This document shows positions 1 through 5,483 of a stretch of 5,483 nt of DNA, in pieces (the stretch's first letter is position 1; every line of letters begins with the position of its first letter). Position numbers and translations under genes: made by a program. The stretch lies in contig JAKEGQ010000272.1 in the NCBI GenBank assembly GCA_022615475.1, forward strand, positions 1 through 5,483. The letters run 5' to 3'. This DNA is from Candidatus Methylomirabilota bacterium. GTDB lineage: Bacteria; Methylomirabilota; Methylomirabilia; Methylomirabilales; CSP1-5. The notes beneath the pieces are model-generated. The model was not told the origin of the DNA. It was given only the letters and a program-made list of their open reading frames with translations, and made no database searches.

Positions 1-99
1 CCGCCCTCAACGACCTGCGCTTGGCGCCTGGAGGGATGACCAGCGGGTTAACGCTCTATTAGATATATACCCCGTGGAGGGGAGAAATGACGCGGAAAC

Positions 100-825
100 T
101 TAGACCCAGGATGGATCGTCGAGTCTGTCCTGGCCTTCCCACGGAATCCCTTCTTCCCAGTCGAACCTGTCGCACCATTCAACGAGCCTCTTGATGTATC
201 CTTGGGCGACAGAATCGCACTTTCCGGGAAGGAACAGGGTCTGCCATGCGTAGGTGATCTGGTTCGCCCTCCGGCCTGCCGCCACGCAGGACCGATAGAT
301 GCAGGCGTCGATGGATCCGTACTTGGGTCTTCCGTCCGCGCAGTGCTGCTGCAAGCAGTAGCGAAGCGCCAAGTTGGACAAGCCGGGATCGAGCGCCTTA
401 TTCTCGTTGTTGAAGAGGATTAGAAGGCCAAGGGAATCGGGCAGGGTGTTGTCCTCCTTGGTGTGCTGGATCTGAGAGTTCGCCTTCGTAAACGCGCGAA
501 CTAACGCGGAGTCGGCCTTCTTGATGGCCTCTAGTACCAGCTTTGGATAATCTGGCTGTGACCTGAAGATCCCGTTGAACGACATGCTCCCCAGGAGGAC
601 AAGGTTTCGTTGCTTCATCAGCATGTCGGCAAGCAGCTGTAGCTTCGAGGTCATGTCTTCGTCGAAGCACTTTAGCTCGGCGATGATCCCTTTATGCCGG
701 AAGAAGTAGTCTGCCTGCTGCCGGCCCTCCCGGTGCTTGCCCCGATCTCGCGGGATTCGTTCGCACTCTGGCAGTGAATCGACGAACCGACTGAAGTCCT
801 TTTCCGTCATTCGTCGGATCATCAT
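100..825 (-). CDS. Uncharacterised protein with a possible PD-(D/E)XK nuclease-like core
   Basis: The protein has 241 residues and I do not recognise a named family. Near the N-terminus, Asp39 sits before a short hydrophobic strand (around 40-42), and a second strand (46-51) carries Glu50-Leu-Lys52. This D-x10-E-x-K spacing matches the metal-binding core of PD-(D/E)XK nucleases such as restriction and repair enzymes. The rest appears mixed alpha/beta, with two Cys residues in a YCLQQHC stretch near 155-161 and a Trp-rich C-terminus. There is no signal peptide or membrane segment, so it is probably cytoplasmic. The ATG at 825 is chosen because AGGA lies 8 bases upstream. That ATG overlaps the TGA of the acetyltransferase gene as ATGA, a usual sign of translational coupling. 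The stop is TAA. A nuclease role is inferred from one short motif, and a non-catalytic protein with chance spacing is possible. That a real gene is present is much surer than its function. Confidence 0.8.
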   Translation of the reverse strand: MMIRRMTEKDFSRFVDSLPECERIPRDRGKHREGRQQADYFFRHKGIIAELKCFDEDMTSKLQLLADMLMKQRNLVLLGSMSFNGIFRSQPDYPKLVLEAIKKADSALVRAFTKANSQIQHTKEDNTLPDSLGLLILFNNENKALDPGLSNLALRYCLQQHCADGRPKYGSIDACIYRSCVAAGRRANQITYAWQTLFLPGKCDSVAQGYIKRLVEWCDRFDWEEGIPWEGQDRLDDPSWV

Positions 826-1293
826 TGCGACAGTCCTGCTTTTTCCATCTCAACCTCGAGCACCCAGCAGCCGTCCGTCGCTTCGAAGAGGCCCGCGAGG
901 CACTCGCGGATAACTTTGAAGCCAAGCCTCTCGAATACCGGGTCATGCCCGTTTCCTTTACCGCGTACAGCCGAAGCGCGGCGCAACCACCTTCTCGGGC
1001 CAGTTCCGCGACGCGGCGGACGAGCAGCAGCGCGATACCCCGGCGGCGATGGTCCTCGCGCACGACCAGGCCCTGAATCCTCATGACCCCGCTGTCTGCG
1101 TAGTACTCCACCGTGCCTGCACTTCCCCTTCGGATACCGCCACGAGGCGTGTCAGCCCTTTCGCGAGTTTTGCTTTCCCGGCTATCGCTTCCGGCGTCGG
1201 ACGATAGAACTTTCGCAGGAAAGCCGTCATTTGTTCATCGATGACGCGCAATCCAACCTCGTCCCAATGCATTGCATAACGGATCGTGATCAT
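822..1293 (-). pseudogene. GNAT-family N-acetyltransferase, broken by two single-base frameshifts
   Basis: GNAT enzymes move an acetyl group from acetyl-CoA to an amine. Three pieces in three frames join into one acetyltransferase. The first runs from the ATG at 1293 to near 1120 (MITIRYAMHW to VAVSEGEV). The second runs from about 1120 to 945 and contains the acetyl-CoA loop in RRRGIA (R-x-x-G-x-A). The third runs from about 945 to the TGA at 824-822 and contains VFERLGF, the usual C-terminal strand-helix, ending EMEKAGLSQ. Each junction is explained by one missing base: a G near 1120 (giving V-A-G-T-V) and an A near 947 (giving G-N-D-P-V-F). Restoring both gives 157 codons plus stop, a normal GNAT length. 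The substrate cannot be told. Outside the two junctions the sequence is well conserved, so the breaks are either recent or assembly errors. If they are errors, this is a working gene coupled to the next one. Confidence 0.8.
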
Positions 1294-1349
1294 TGCGCTA
1301 TTCTCGTGAAGTCACCCTCTCTTCTGCAAAGGCTGAATATCCACGGAAC

Positions 1350-2126
1350 TCACTTTGAGTCGGTACCGAGATCTCCCGCCGGACAGGCTGTCACTTCTAG
1401 ATGATAGCTTTTCAATTTGGGAACCGCATTCCCGCCTTCGGCCACCCACTCCTTCCCCCCGAATACCAGGGTCTTCTTATTGCCGAGTTCCAGAGTCGCC
1501 TCCCGCCGCTCGTTCAAGACCATCAATGCAGCAGAAATTTCAACAGGACCGAGCATGACCTTCGCTGATTGGTCCGTTGCCGGCTGCCGAACAGTTTCCT
1601 TCAAAGGCACCCAGCGGACATAGCTGTAGACCGGGTCCTCCTGGTTCATCGAAATGAGGAGGTCGACCACGACCTTTTGGCCATCTCGCCTGAGCAAGCG
1701 CATCCAGAGCCTTTTTCCTATATACGCAGGCGAGGACATGCCCTCCGAAATTGTGGTTCCACTTTCAGCATTCGTTCTCAACGCGGAAGCATAGCGGATC
1801 GATTCCCCTGCAAAGAACGTAGCCGGACTTCCATCACTCGGCAGCCTGATAGAAGCCTTGAAGCACTCCTTGAAAGCGCGGTCCGGTTGGGGTTCCAGCA
1901 ACTTCGCAGTGATTTCTACGGGTCCCCGCTCCCTCTGGGTGGTCTCTGCCTCAACCTGGGGCGCCGCAGGCGTGGGGGGAAGGAACACTTTTCGGACGTA
2001 TTCTTCCTCGAACTTCTCGAACGGTTCATCACTCTTGACGACTTTTGTTCTCAACGACGACTCTCCGCAACCCCAGGAAAGGAGTGCTGCGAGATCGAGA
2101 AATCTAAGCTTCCTCAACATCTCCAT
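1350..2126 (-). CDS. Probable lipoprotein with a duplicated GPVEI(T/S)A motif
   Basis: The protein has 258 residues and no recognisable family. The N-terminus carries basic residues, then a short hydrophobic run ending LLSWGC with Cys20. This resembles a type II signal peptide, but Trp at -2 and an Asp inside the hydrophobic run make the lipobox imperfect. A charged, proline-rich linker (about 30-65) follows. GPVEITA at 67-73 and GPVEISA at 192-198 then each start a beta-rich stretch, suggesting two related domains. Binding partners or substrates are unknown; export to the periplasm is inferred. A GTG at 2132 and ATGs at 2126 and 2120 could all start translation. The ATG at 2126 is preferred because GAGG lies 5 bases upstream. 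The gene begins 20 bases after the stop of the 384-residue lipoprotein gene and is probably co-transcribed with it. Base composition is lower in GC than the coiled-coil lipoprotein gene. The stop is TGA. Confidence 0.82.
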   Translation of the reverse strand: MEMLRKLRFLDLAALLSWGCGESSLRTKVVKSDEPFEKFEEEYVRKVFLPPTPAAPQVEAETTQRERGPVEITAKLLEPQPDRAFKECFKASIRLPSDGSPATFFAGESIRYASALRTNAESGTTISEGMSSPAYIGKRLWMRLLRRDGQKVVVDLLISMNQEDPVYSYVRWVPLKETVRQPATDQSAKVMLGPVEISAALMVLNERREATLELGNKKTLVFGGKEWVAEGGNAVPKLKSYHLEVTACPAGDLGTDSK

Positions 2127-2128
2127 GT

Positions 2129-2137
2129 TCACCTCTC
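2129..2137 (-). promoter_or_regulatory. Ribosome binding site deciding the start at 2126
   Basis: On the minus strand, GAGAGGTGA lies just before AAC-ATG or AC-ATG, depending on where the core is placed. The AGGTGA part matches the anti-Shine-Dalgarno end of 16S rRNA. Its GAGG core sits 5 bases from the ATG at 2126. The in-frame GTG at 2132 lies inside this site, so it is unlikely to be the true start. Confidence 0.6.
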
Positions 2138-2146
2138 TTCTTTTCC

Positions 2147-3301
2147 TTAATTCAAGGATTCCCTGAGTTCCCGAAGGATGGCAGGCGGGTCTTTCTCATT
2201 TGCGCTTCTCACCATATCAGCCCAACCTGAGAGCTTTCTGTCTTCGGGAGTAGAGTAGTTCTTCATGATGTGGAACTGATAGGCCAATTTTCGCAGTTCC
2301 TTGTCATCTTCCTTATCGAATAAAATCTTGTAGGCCACTAGCGTGAAGCCGGGGTCGCCTTTCAGCGCGTGCATCTCGAACACGCGCCGCCGGTTCACCG
2401 GGTCTTCCTTCTTGTCCAGTAGAAAATCGGAAATGTATTCGCGGACTTCAGGGCGCTCCCAGTAGACTCCGGATAGAAGGCCCAGGATCGCCTTGAAGTG
2501 TAACGCCCTGTGGTCCTGGGTTGCTCTTAGGAATCGGACCAGATTGACGATCATCTCCCCCGACAGACCGTAGTCCCCAGTCCCTCCATGAGTTTCCTCC
2601 CAGATGCTGAAGTGAAGGTCCGTGGACGAGGATTCTCCAGGCCCGATGGGGGACCAACAGATTGGGTTGCTGGCATTGGTCGCGATAGCGCAGGCCACGA
2701 TATCCTTGATCATGCAGTCTCTCTCGGTGACGAGAAGATCGCATAGCACGCTCAGGATGTCCCGGCCAGCCACGGATATCCCGGTCGCTTCATTGTGAAG
2801 ATCCAAGTACCTGTGGATCTCGTCCTCCCCGTCACGAGGGATCGTCTCCGTGATCCGGTGAGGACAAACGCCCTCCACATAGGGGAATAGGATCTCGTAC
2901 GTACAGGGGTGCCATCGCCTCGTGGCGGCTTCATGAAGTGCCTTCCGGAGGGCCTCCTTTTCCGGTTTTCCTGCGACTTCCCTGTACACCGCCAGGAACT
3001 CATTGAACAAGACTGGATCCCCGTAGATCATCCGGAGCAGGTCCGCTTCTATCCGATCCATCTTGACCAGGAAGAACAGCCCATCTATCCTGGTGATCAC
3101 GTTGTCCTGCACGCATTTCCGGGCCCCCTCGTCCTTCAACGCCTCCTCGATCCCGTCGATCCTTTCCCGTAGATCGACCAAACTGAACTTCTGCTCGGGC
3201 GCATTGCAGCCGAGGAGAAAAAAGAAGAAGTTGCAGAGGGCGATCCAACTCGCGACGTGAGATTGATGCGCCCAACGGTTCGGAGGCTGGATTCCATCCA
3301 T
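2147..3301 (-). CDS. Helix-rich lipoprotein of unknown function
   Basis: The protein has 384 residues and no family I can name. A polar N-terminus leads into a hydrophobic core (about 16-31, including four consecutive Phe) and the good lipobox L-L-G-Cys32. Cys32 would be lipidated, and Asn at +2 favours sorting to the outer membrane. The rest is rich in predicted amphipathic helices, clearest in the C-terminal third (about 255-370). Pairs of helices separated by short turns there resemble HEAT or other alpha-solenoid repeats, though I cannot align clear repeat units. Such scaffolds usually bind other proteins, which is inference here. The ATG at 3301 is chosen because GGGAGGA lies about 7 bases upstream. 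The gene leads a run of four minus-strand genes, with the next starting only 20 bases after its TAA. No convincing sigma-70 promoter is visible in the 231 bases upstream. GC is locally low (about 40% over 2281-2340). Confidence 0.88.
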   Translation of the reverse strand: MDGIQPPNRWAHQSHVASWIALCNFFFFLLGCNAPEQKFSLVDLRERIDGIEEALKDEGARKCVQDNVITRIDGLFFLVKMDRIEADLLRMIYGDPVLFNEFLAVYREVAGKPEKEALRKALHEAATRRWHPCTYEILFPYVEGVCPHRITETIPRDGEDEIHRYLDLHNEATGISVAGRDILSVLCDLLVTERDCMIKDIVACAIATNASNPICWSPIGPGESSSTDLHFSIWEETHGGTGDYGLSGEMIVNLVRFLRATQDHRALHFKAILGLLSGVYWERPEVREYISDFLLDKKEDPVNRRRVFEMHALKGDPGFTLVAYKILFDKEDDKELRKLAYQFHIMKNYSTPEDRKLSGWADMVRSANEKDPPAILRELRESLN

Positions 3302-3532
3302 CTCTGGTCCTCCCAGGTTCCAAGGAAAAATATGGTGCCTTCTTCATTCATCCCCATTCTACTAGAGGGGAACCTCGTCTAGTTGGGTATCGTGTGGGTT
3401 TCTTGCCGGGCCCCCAGTGAGTTTTCAACCGATAGGCCATGGCTCGCCAAGGGCCGATACCCCTTCCGCAACGGGTCATCTCCGGGTCGCCGATCCGAAA
3501 GGCGGCCGACCCCTTGGCTGCCGGCTTCGAGG

Positions 3533-4117
3533 TCACACCGTGAGGAGATCTCCGGGCAGACCGCGAGTGTCGTTGTAGGTCACGAGCCTAATCTGGCCGG
3601 CTTTGTCAAAGGCCACCCGCGAGATGCTGGCGTTTTGAATCAGGTCGAATCGGATCCACTCTGTGGGGGCCTTCACGAAGGATCTAGCCACGAGGTAGCG
3701 GATCACGTTCCCGTGAGTCACGAGGAGCACGTGGCCACGCTCCGGTTCCGGCGAGAAGTACCGCCCATAGGCTCTCTCGAGGGCCTCTAACGACTTCTCC
3801 ATCATCTCGCGGGACACCCTTGAAAACATGGGGTGATCGGGGGGCAGGGGCGGGATGCATTCGTTGAGGTCCGGATCCTTCTCGATCGAGGGGATGCCGA
3901 GCCCTCCGGCAAGGATCTCGCCTGTCTCGACCGCCCTGGGCATGGCGCTCGTCACGATCCTCCCGAGGGCGAAGCCCGAGAGGATGTCACCTAGGTTCCG
4001 GGTCTGCCTCAGGCCCGTCTCCGAGAGGCCTTTATCTGCGGATCCCCCGGCCTGGGCCGTCGAGTGACCGTGGCGGACGAGGTTCACAATCCTCCCGTAC
4101 CGGTTCTCATAGGTCAT
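3533..4117 (-). CDS. Histidine phosphatase family protein (phosphoglycerate mutase-like)
   Basis: This 194-residue protein belongs to the histidine phosphatase superfamily, branch 1, which removes or moves phosphate through a phosphohistidine intermediate. The signature LVRHGHS at 13-19 supplies Arg15 and the nucleophile His16. Arg61 in the TSAMPRAVET stretch is the second phosphate-binding Arg. Glu86 in DLNE is the likely acid-base residue, and His135 in VTHGN is the second catalytic His, so the active site appears complete. The length fits small phosphatases (SixA, CobC or PGAM5 type) better than glycolytic phosphoglycerate mutase, which is around 230-250 residues. The substrate cannot be told. 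There is no signal peptide, so it is probably cytoplasmic. The ATG at 4117 has GGGAGGA 4 bases upstream. It is flanked by 231 bases downstream and 787 bases upstream without genes, so it is probably its own transcription unit. The stop is TGA. Confidence 0.93.
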   Translation of the reverse strand: MTYENRYGRIVNLVRHGHSTAQAGGSADKGLSETGLRQTRNLGDILSGFALGRIVTSAMPRAVETGEILAGGLGIPSIEKDPDLNECIPPLPPDHPMFSRVSREMMEKSLEALERAYGRYFSPEPERGHVLLVTHGNVIRYLVARSFVKAPTEWIRFDLIQNASISRVAFDKAGQIRLVTYNDTRGLPGDLLTV

Positions 4118-4486
4118 CCATTCCTCCCGATTGCTGGCGAGCCTTCGAACCGCTCTCGTCTGCAGGTTTCACGCATCACTGCCGTCGCTGTCCACGAATC
4201 ACCTTCGCTCCATGGCTGCTCCATTCCATGATGATACGACGCATCCGGCTTCCAGGCGACCGAGATCGCTGCTCGGCTGTGAACCTCCAGCGGAGTCCTT
4301 GCCGGGGAGACCATCCGCTTCTTTGAGACCGGGTTGAGGATGCCCTGCTTCCATGTTTTTCGGGGCGAGCCGCCGGAGGCCCGTGCAAGTTCGATCCCGG
4401 TTGCCCTCGGCCCCGGTCGTCTCCCCTGTACTAACCCGGGCAAAGTTATAAACCAGAGAATCGGAGAGTTTTGGTCAACCCCGTTG

Positions 4487-4526
4487 GCACCCCGAGAGCA
4501 ACCGGGCCGGTTGCTCTCGGGGGTGC
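4487..4526. repeat. Long inverted repeat, 17-bp hairpin with one bulge
   Basis: The left arm (4487-4503) and right arm (4509-4526) pair over 17 base pairs with one unpaired G at 4523. The loop is 5 bases, or 3 if 4504 pairs with 4508. Neither strand shows a T-run after the stem, so it is not an ordinary intrinsic terminator. It could be an RNA structure in the phosphatase leader, a protein-binding palindrome, or part of a small dispersed repeat. The structure is read directly from the sequence; the role is unknown. Confidence 0.7.
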
Positions 4527-4582
4527 GACTCTCGGCATCGAACTGGAGAAAGCGGGGTCTTGGCCCCCTGGCGCGTAACGCT

Positions 4583-4600
4583 GTACCCGCAACGGGTTAC
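4583..4600. repeat. Small imperfect palindrome
   Basis: GTACCCG (4583-4589) pairs with CGGGTTAC (4593-4600) around the loop CAA, leaving T4598 unpaired. It would be perfect if the left arm had one more A. The role is unknown. It lies 57 bases from the long hairpin and shares its one-base imperfection. Confidence 0.45.
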
Positions 4601-4674
4601 GGGCGTGCGCGAAAAGCGGCGGAAAGGGCACCGCGCTAACCCCCGGAGGGCTTGGCGTTCGATGCCGGAACCAG

Positions 4675-4720
4675 TGGCTCCCCGATCGGGCACCGAACCT
4701 GCGGCCTTCCGGTTAGTGCT
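4675..4720 (-). other. Possible tRNA 3'-half remnant
   Basis: Read on the minus strand, this resembles the 3' half of a tRNA: ...CTAACCGGAAGGCC as anticodon-side and variable-region sequence, then GCAGG-TTCG as T-arm. Exactly 19 bases follow TTCG to a terminal CCA, the right number for the rest of the T-arm, acceptor strand, discriminator and CCA. Against this, the T-stem has two mismatches (A51-C63 and G49-A65 in tRNA numbering). Position 58 is G instead of A, and no matching 5' half or acceptor strand (TCCCCGA) lies upstream. It is not a working tRNA. It may be a decayed fragment, an old integration site, or chance. Confidence 0.25.
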
Positions 4721-4761
4721 GTTGCACATGGCGGCCGACACGATTCACGGCTCGCGGCTCA

Positions 4762-4784
4762 GCGCCTGCGCCGCCCGCAGGCGC
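4762..4784. repeat. Perfect 9-bp GC-rich stem-loop
   Basis: GCGCCTGCG (4762-4770) and CGCAGGCGC (4776-4784) are perfect inverted repeats around the loop CCGCC. No T-run follows on either strand. It lies beyond the intrinsic terminator of the coiled-coil lipoprotein gene. It may be a backup structure for ending or protecting transcripts, but that is a guess. Confidence 0.5.
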
Positions 4785-4786
4785 CG

Positions 4787-4827
4787 CCCGTGGCGTCGGC
4801 CGGCTCGCTCAGACCGCCGACCACGGG
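4787..4827. repeat. 12-bp stem-loop with a two-base bulge
   Basis: CCCGTGG (4787-4793) pairs with CCACGGG (4821-4827), and TCGGC (4796-4800) pairs with GCCGA (4816-4820). A CG bulge lies on the left arm and the loop is 15 bases. It sits between the 9-bp stem-loop and the terminator, making three hairpins in about 110 bases. No function can be assigned. Confidence 0.45.
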
Positions 4828-4840
4828 CCGGAAGCGCGTG

Positions 4841-4872
4841 AAAATAAAACGCGGGCCTCGCGGCCCGCGTTT
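4841..4872 (-). terminator. Intrinsic terminator of the coiled-coil lipoprotein gene
   Basis: An 11-bp perfect stem (4847-4857 with 4862-4872, loop 4858-4861) is followed on the minus strand by TTTTATTTT (4849-4841). It starts 32 bases after the lipoprotein stop codon. GC-rich stem, tight four-base loop and T-tract are all present, so this is a textbook Rho-independent terminator for minus-strand transcription. Confidence 0.88.
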
Positions 4873-4888
4873 CGTGATTTCAACCCGT

Positions 4889-4903
4889 CCGGCCCCGGGC
4901 CGG
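4889..4903. repeat. GC palindrome just after a stop codon
   Basis: CCGGCCC and GGGCCGG flank a single central C (4896). It lies one base beyond the TGA of the coiled-coil lipoprotein gene and upstream of its terminator. As RNA the centre must open into a loop, leaving a stem of about 5-6 bp. It could assist termination or protect the 3' end, but may only reflect high GC. Confidence 0.4.
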
Positions 4904-4904
4904 T

Positions 4905-5468
4905 TCATCGGCCCGGCTTCTTCTTCTCGAGTTCCTTGACCTTCGCCTTGAGGGTCTCGATCTCCTTGGCCAGTTTCGCGGCCTCGTCGGTCTTGGCGGC
5001 GAGCTCGGTCCTGAGTCCGGAGACCTGGCCGGAGAGCGCCTGTGCCTCCGCCTTCGCCTTCTCGACCTCCTCCGCCGACCTCGCGGCCGCGGCTTCCATG
5101 TCCGCCTTCAGCGAGGAGCCCTCCTGCTCGGCCGCGTCGAGCTTGGCCCGGAGTTCGTCCTTCTCCGCGATGGCGGTCTCGAGCGCCTTCGCACTCTCCG
5201 CCACCTTCGCTGTGAGCTCGGTGGCGGCGCCGCCCGCCTGCTCCAGCTCGGCCAGCTTGGCCGCGAGGTCCGCCTTCATCTGGGCGATCGCCGTGTTGGC
5301 GTCGTCGCGCTCCTTGGTCGTGGCCGCCAGGGACTGGTTGGCCTTGTCGAGGTTCGCCTTCAGGTCGCCGTTGTCCTTCTTCAGGAGGTCGAACTCCTCC
5401 TGGCTGGGCCCGCAGCCCGCCAGGAACCCGAGCAGGGCGACCACCGCCAGGCACATCGCAGGTTTCAT
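4905..5468 (-). CDS. Small coiled-coil lipoprotein
   Basis: The 187-residue protein starts with a clean type II signal peptide: Lys2, a hydrophobic core (about 5-17) and the lipobox L-A-G-Cys19. Gly at +2 gives no inner-membrane retention signal, so the lipidated protein should go to the outer membrane facing the periplasm. From about 22 to 183 it is nearly all Ala, Glu, Lys, Leu, Asp and Gln in heptad patterns, predicting one long coiled coil, and it ends in a basic KKKPGR tail. This resembles Lpp-like or envelope-spacer lipoproteins in design, but no family is recognisable and coiled coils give misleading matches. The ATG at 5468 has GAGGAGG 5 bases upstream. A strong terminator follows, so the transcript ends with this gene. 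Codon third positions are strongly G or C, unlike the genes at 100-3301. The promoter lies outside the window. Confidence 0.92.
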   Translation of the reverse strand: MKPAMCLAVVALLGFLAGCGPSQEEFDLLKKDNGDLKANLDKANQSLAATTKERDDANTAIAQMKADLAAKLAELEQAGGAATELTAKVAESAKALETAIAEKDELRAKLDAAEQEGSSLKADMEAAAARSAEEVEKAKAEAQALSGQVSGLRTELAAKTDEAAKLAKEIETLKAKVKELEKKKPGR

Positions 5469-5483
5469 AACTCCTCCTCTAGG

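Larger units (their letters stand above)
4118..4904. other. Gene-free stretch rich in inverted repeats
   Basis: These 787 bases lie between the histidine phosphatase start and the coiled-coil lipoprotein stop. I see no credible protein gene on either strand: the open frames lack ribosome binding sites and recognisable protein sequence, and several run through each other. What it does hold is listed separately: a terminator at the right end, two GC-rich stem-loops next to it, a possible tRNA 3' half, a small imperfect palindrome and one long hairpin. From about 4118 to 4440 I see nothing definable beyond the phosphatase ribosome binding site. The promoter of the phosphatase gene must lie somewhere here but is not clear. 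Confidence 0.6.

Noticed and set aside
1..60. Integron attC-like site from CTCAAC and GTTAAC elements
   Set aside because: The core sites do not match RYYYAAC/GTTRRRY, and no second site or integrase is present.
55..82. Terminator after the nuclease-like gene (CCCC/GGGG hairpin followed by TATATATCT on the minus strand)
   Set aside because: The stem is only four base pairs and the tail is alternating A and T, not a T-run.
3361..3383. ACTAGA/TCTAGT inverted repeat
   Set aside because: Only six paired bases around an 11-base interior with poor pairing and no T-run; too weak to call.
3302..3532. Promoter for the four-gene cluster, including TTGAAA on the minus strand and the AT-rich stretch near 3325-3332
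   Set aside because: No acceptable second box lies at 16-18 bases from either candidate. A promoter is likely here but I cannot place it.
4114..4443. A 109-codon minus-strand frame whose stop overlaps the phosphatase start as ATGA
   Set aside because: It starts with TTG, has no ribosome binding site, and its translation looks like random sequence rich in Arg, Ser, Gly and Pro. The overlap is probably chance.
4445..4478. Minus-strand TTGACC and TATAAC as a promoter for the phosphatase gene
   Set aside because: Both boxes are good individually, but the spacer is 22 bases, too long for a standard sigma-70 promoter, and the start codon is over 300 bases away.
4388..4661. Three GTTCGAT heptamers (two plus, one minus) suggesting further tRNA T-arms
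   Set aside because: None is flanked by a pairing T-stem or acceptor sequence, so they are not tRNA genes.
4759..5454. A 231-codon minus-strand frame overlapping the coiled-coil lipoprotein gene
   Set aside because: It is a Gly/Arg-rich shadow of a high-GC gene in another frame and lacks a ribosome binding site; the lipoprotein frame has the signal peptide and terminator.

Overview
This window looks like chromosomal DNA from a GC-rich, diderm (Gram-negative-type) bacterium. Every supported gene reads on the minus strand, with bacterial Shine-Dalgarno sites and short or overlapping junctions. Three products begin with lipoprotein-like N-termini, two of them with good lipoboxes, which suggests an outer membrane. 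I cannot name the phylum from sequence alone. No gene is supported on the plus strand.

In the direction of transcription (right to left), the layout is as follows. (1) 5468-4905 encodes a small coiled-coil lipoprotein and ends in a convincing intrinsic terminator at 4872-4841. (2) 4904-4118 is a 787-base stretch with no credible gene. It is rich in inverted repeats, including a 17-bp hairpin at 4487-4526, and holds a possible 3' half of a tRNA at 4675-4720. (3) 4117-3533 encodes a histidine phosphatase with all catalytic residues present. (4) 3532-3302 is a 231-base spacer. (5) 3301-100 holds four closely packed genes: a 384-residue lipoprotein rich in helices, a 258-residue probable lipoprotein with an internal motif repeat, a GNAT acetyltransferase broken by two frameshifts, and a 241-residue protein with a possible PD-(D/E)XK nuclease core.

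The four genes of region 5 probably form one operon. The spacers are 20 and 56 bases, and the acetyltransferase stop overlaps the last gene's start as ATGA. The two lipoproteins would face the periplasm, while the acetyltransferase and nuclease-like protein would be cytoplasmic, so no single pathway is evident. Parts of this cluster are much lower in GC than the coiled-coil lipoprotein gene (single 60-base lines of 40% and 52% against 67%), which hints at different ancestry. I see no transposase, integrase, CRISPR array or complete RNA gene. The points most worth following up are the broken acetyltransferase with its coupled nuclease-like partner, and the structured gene-free stretch.
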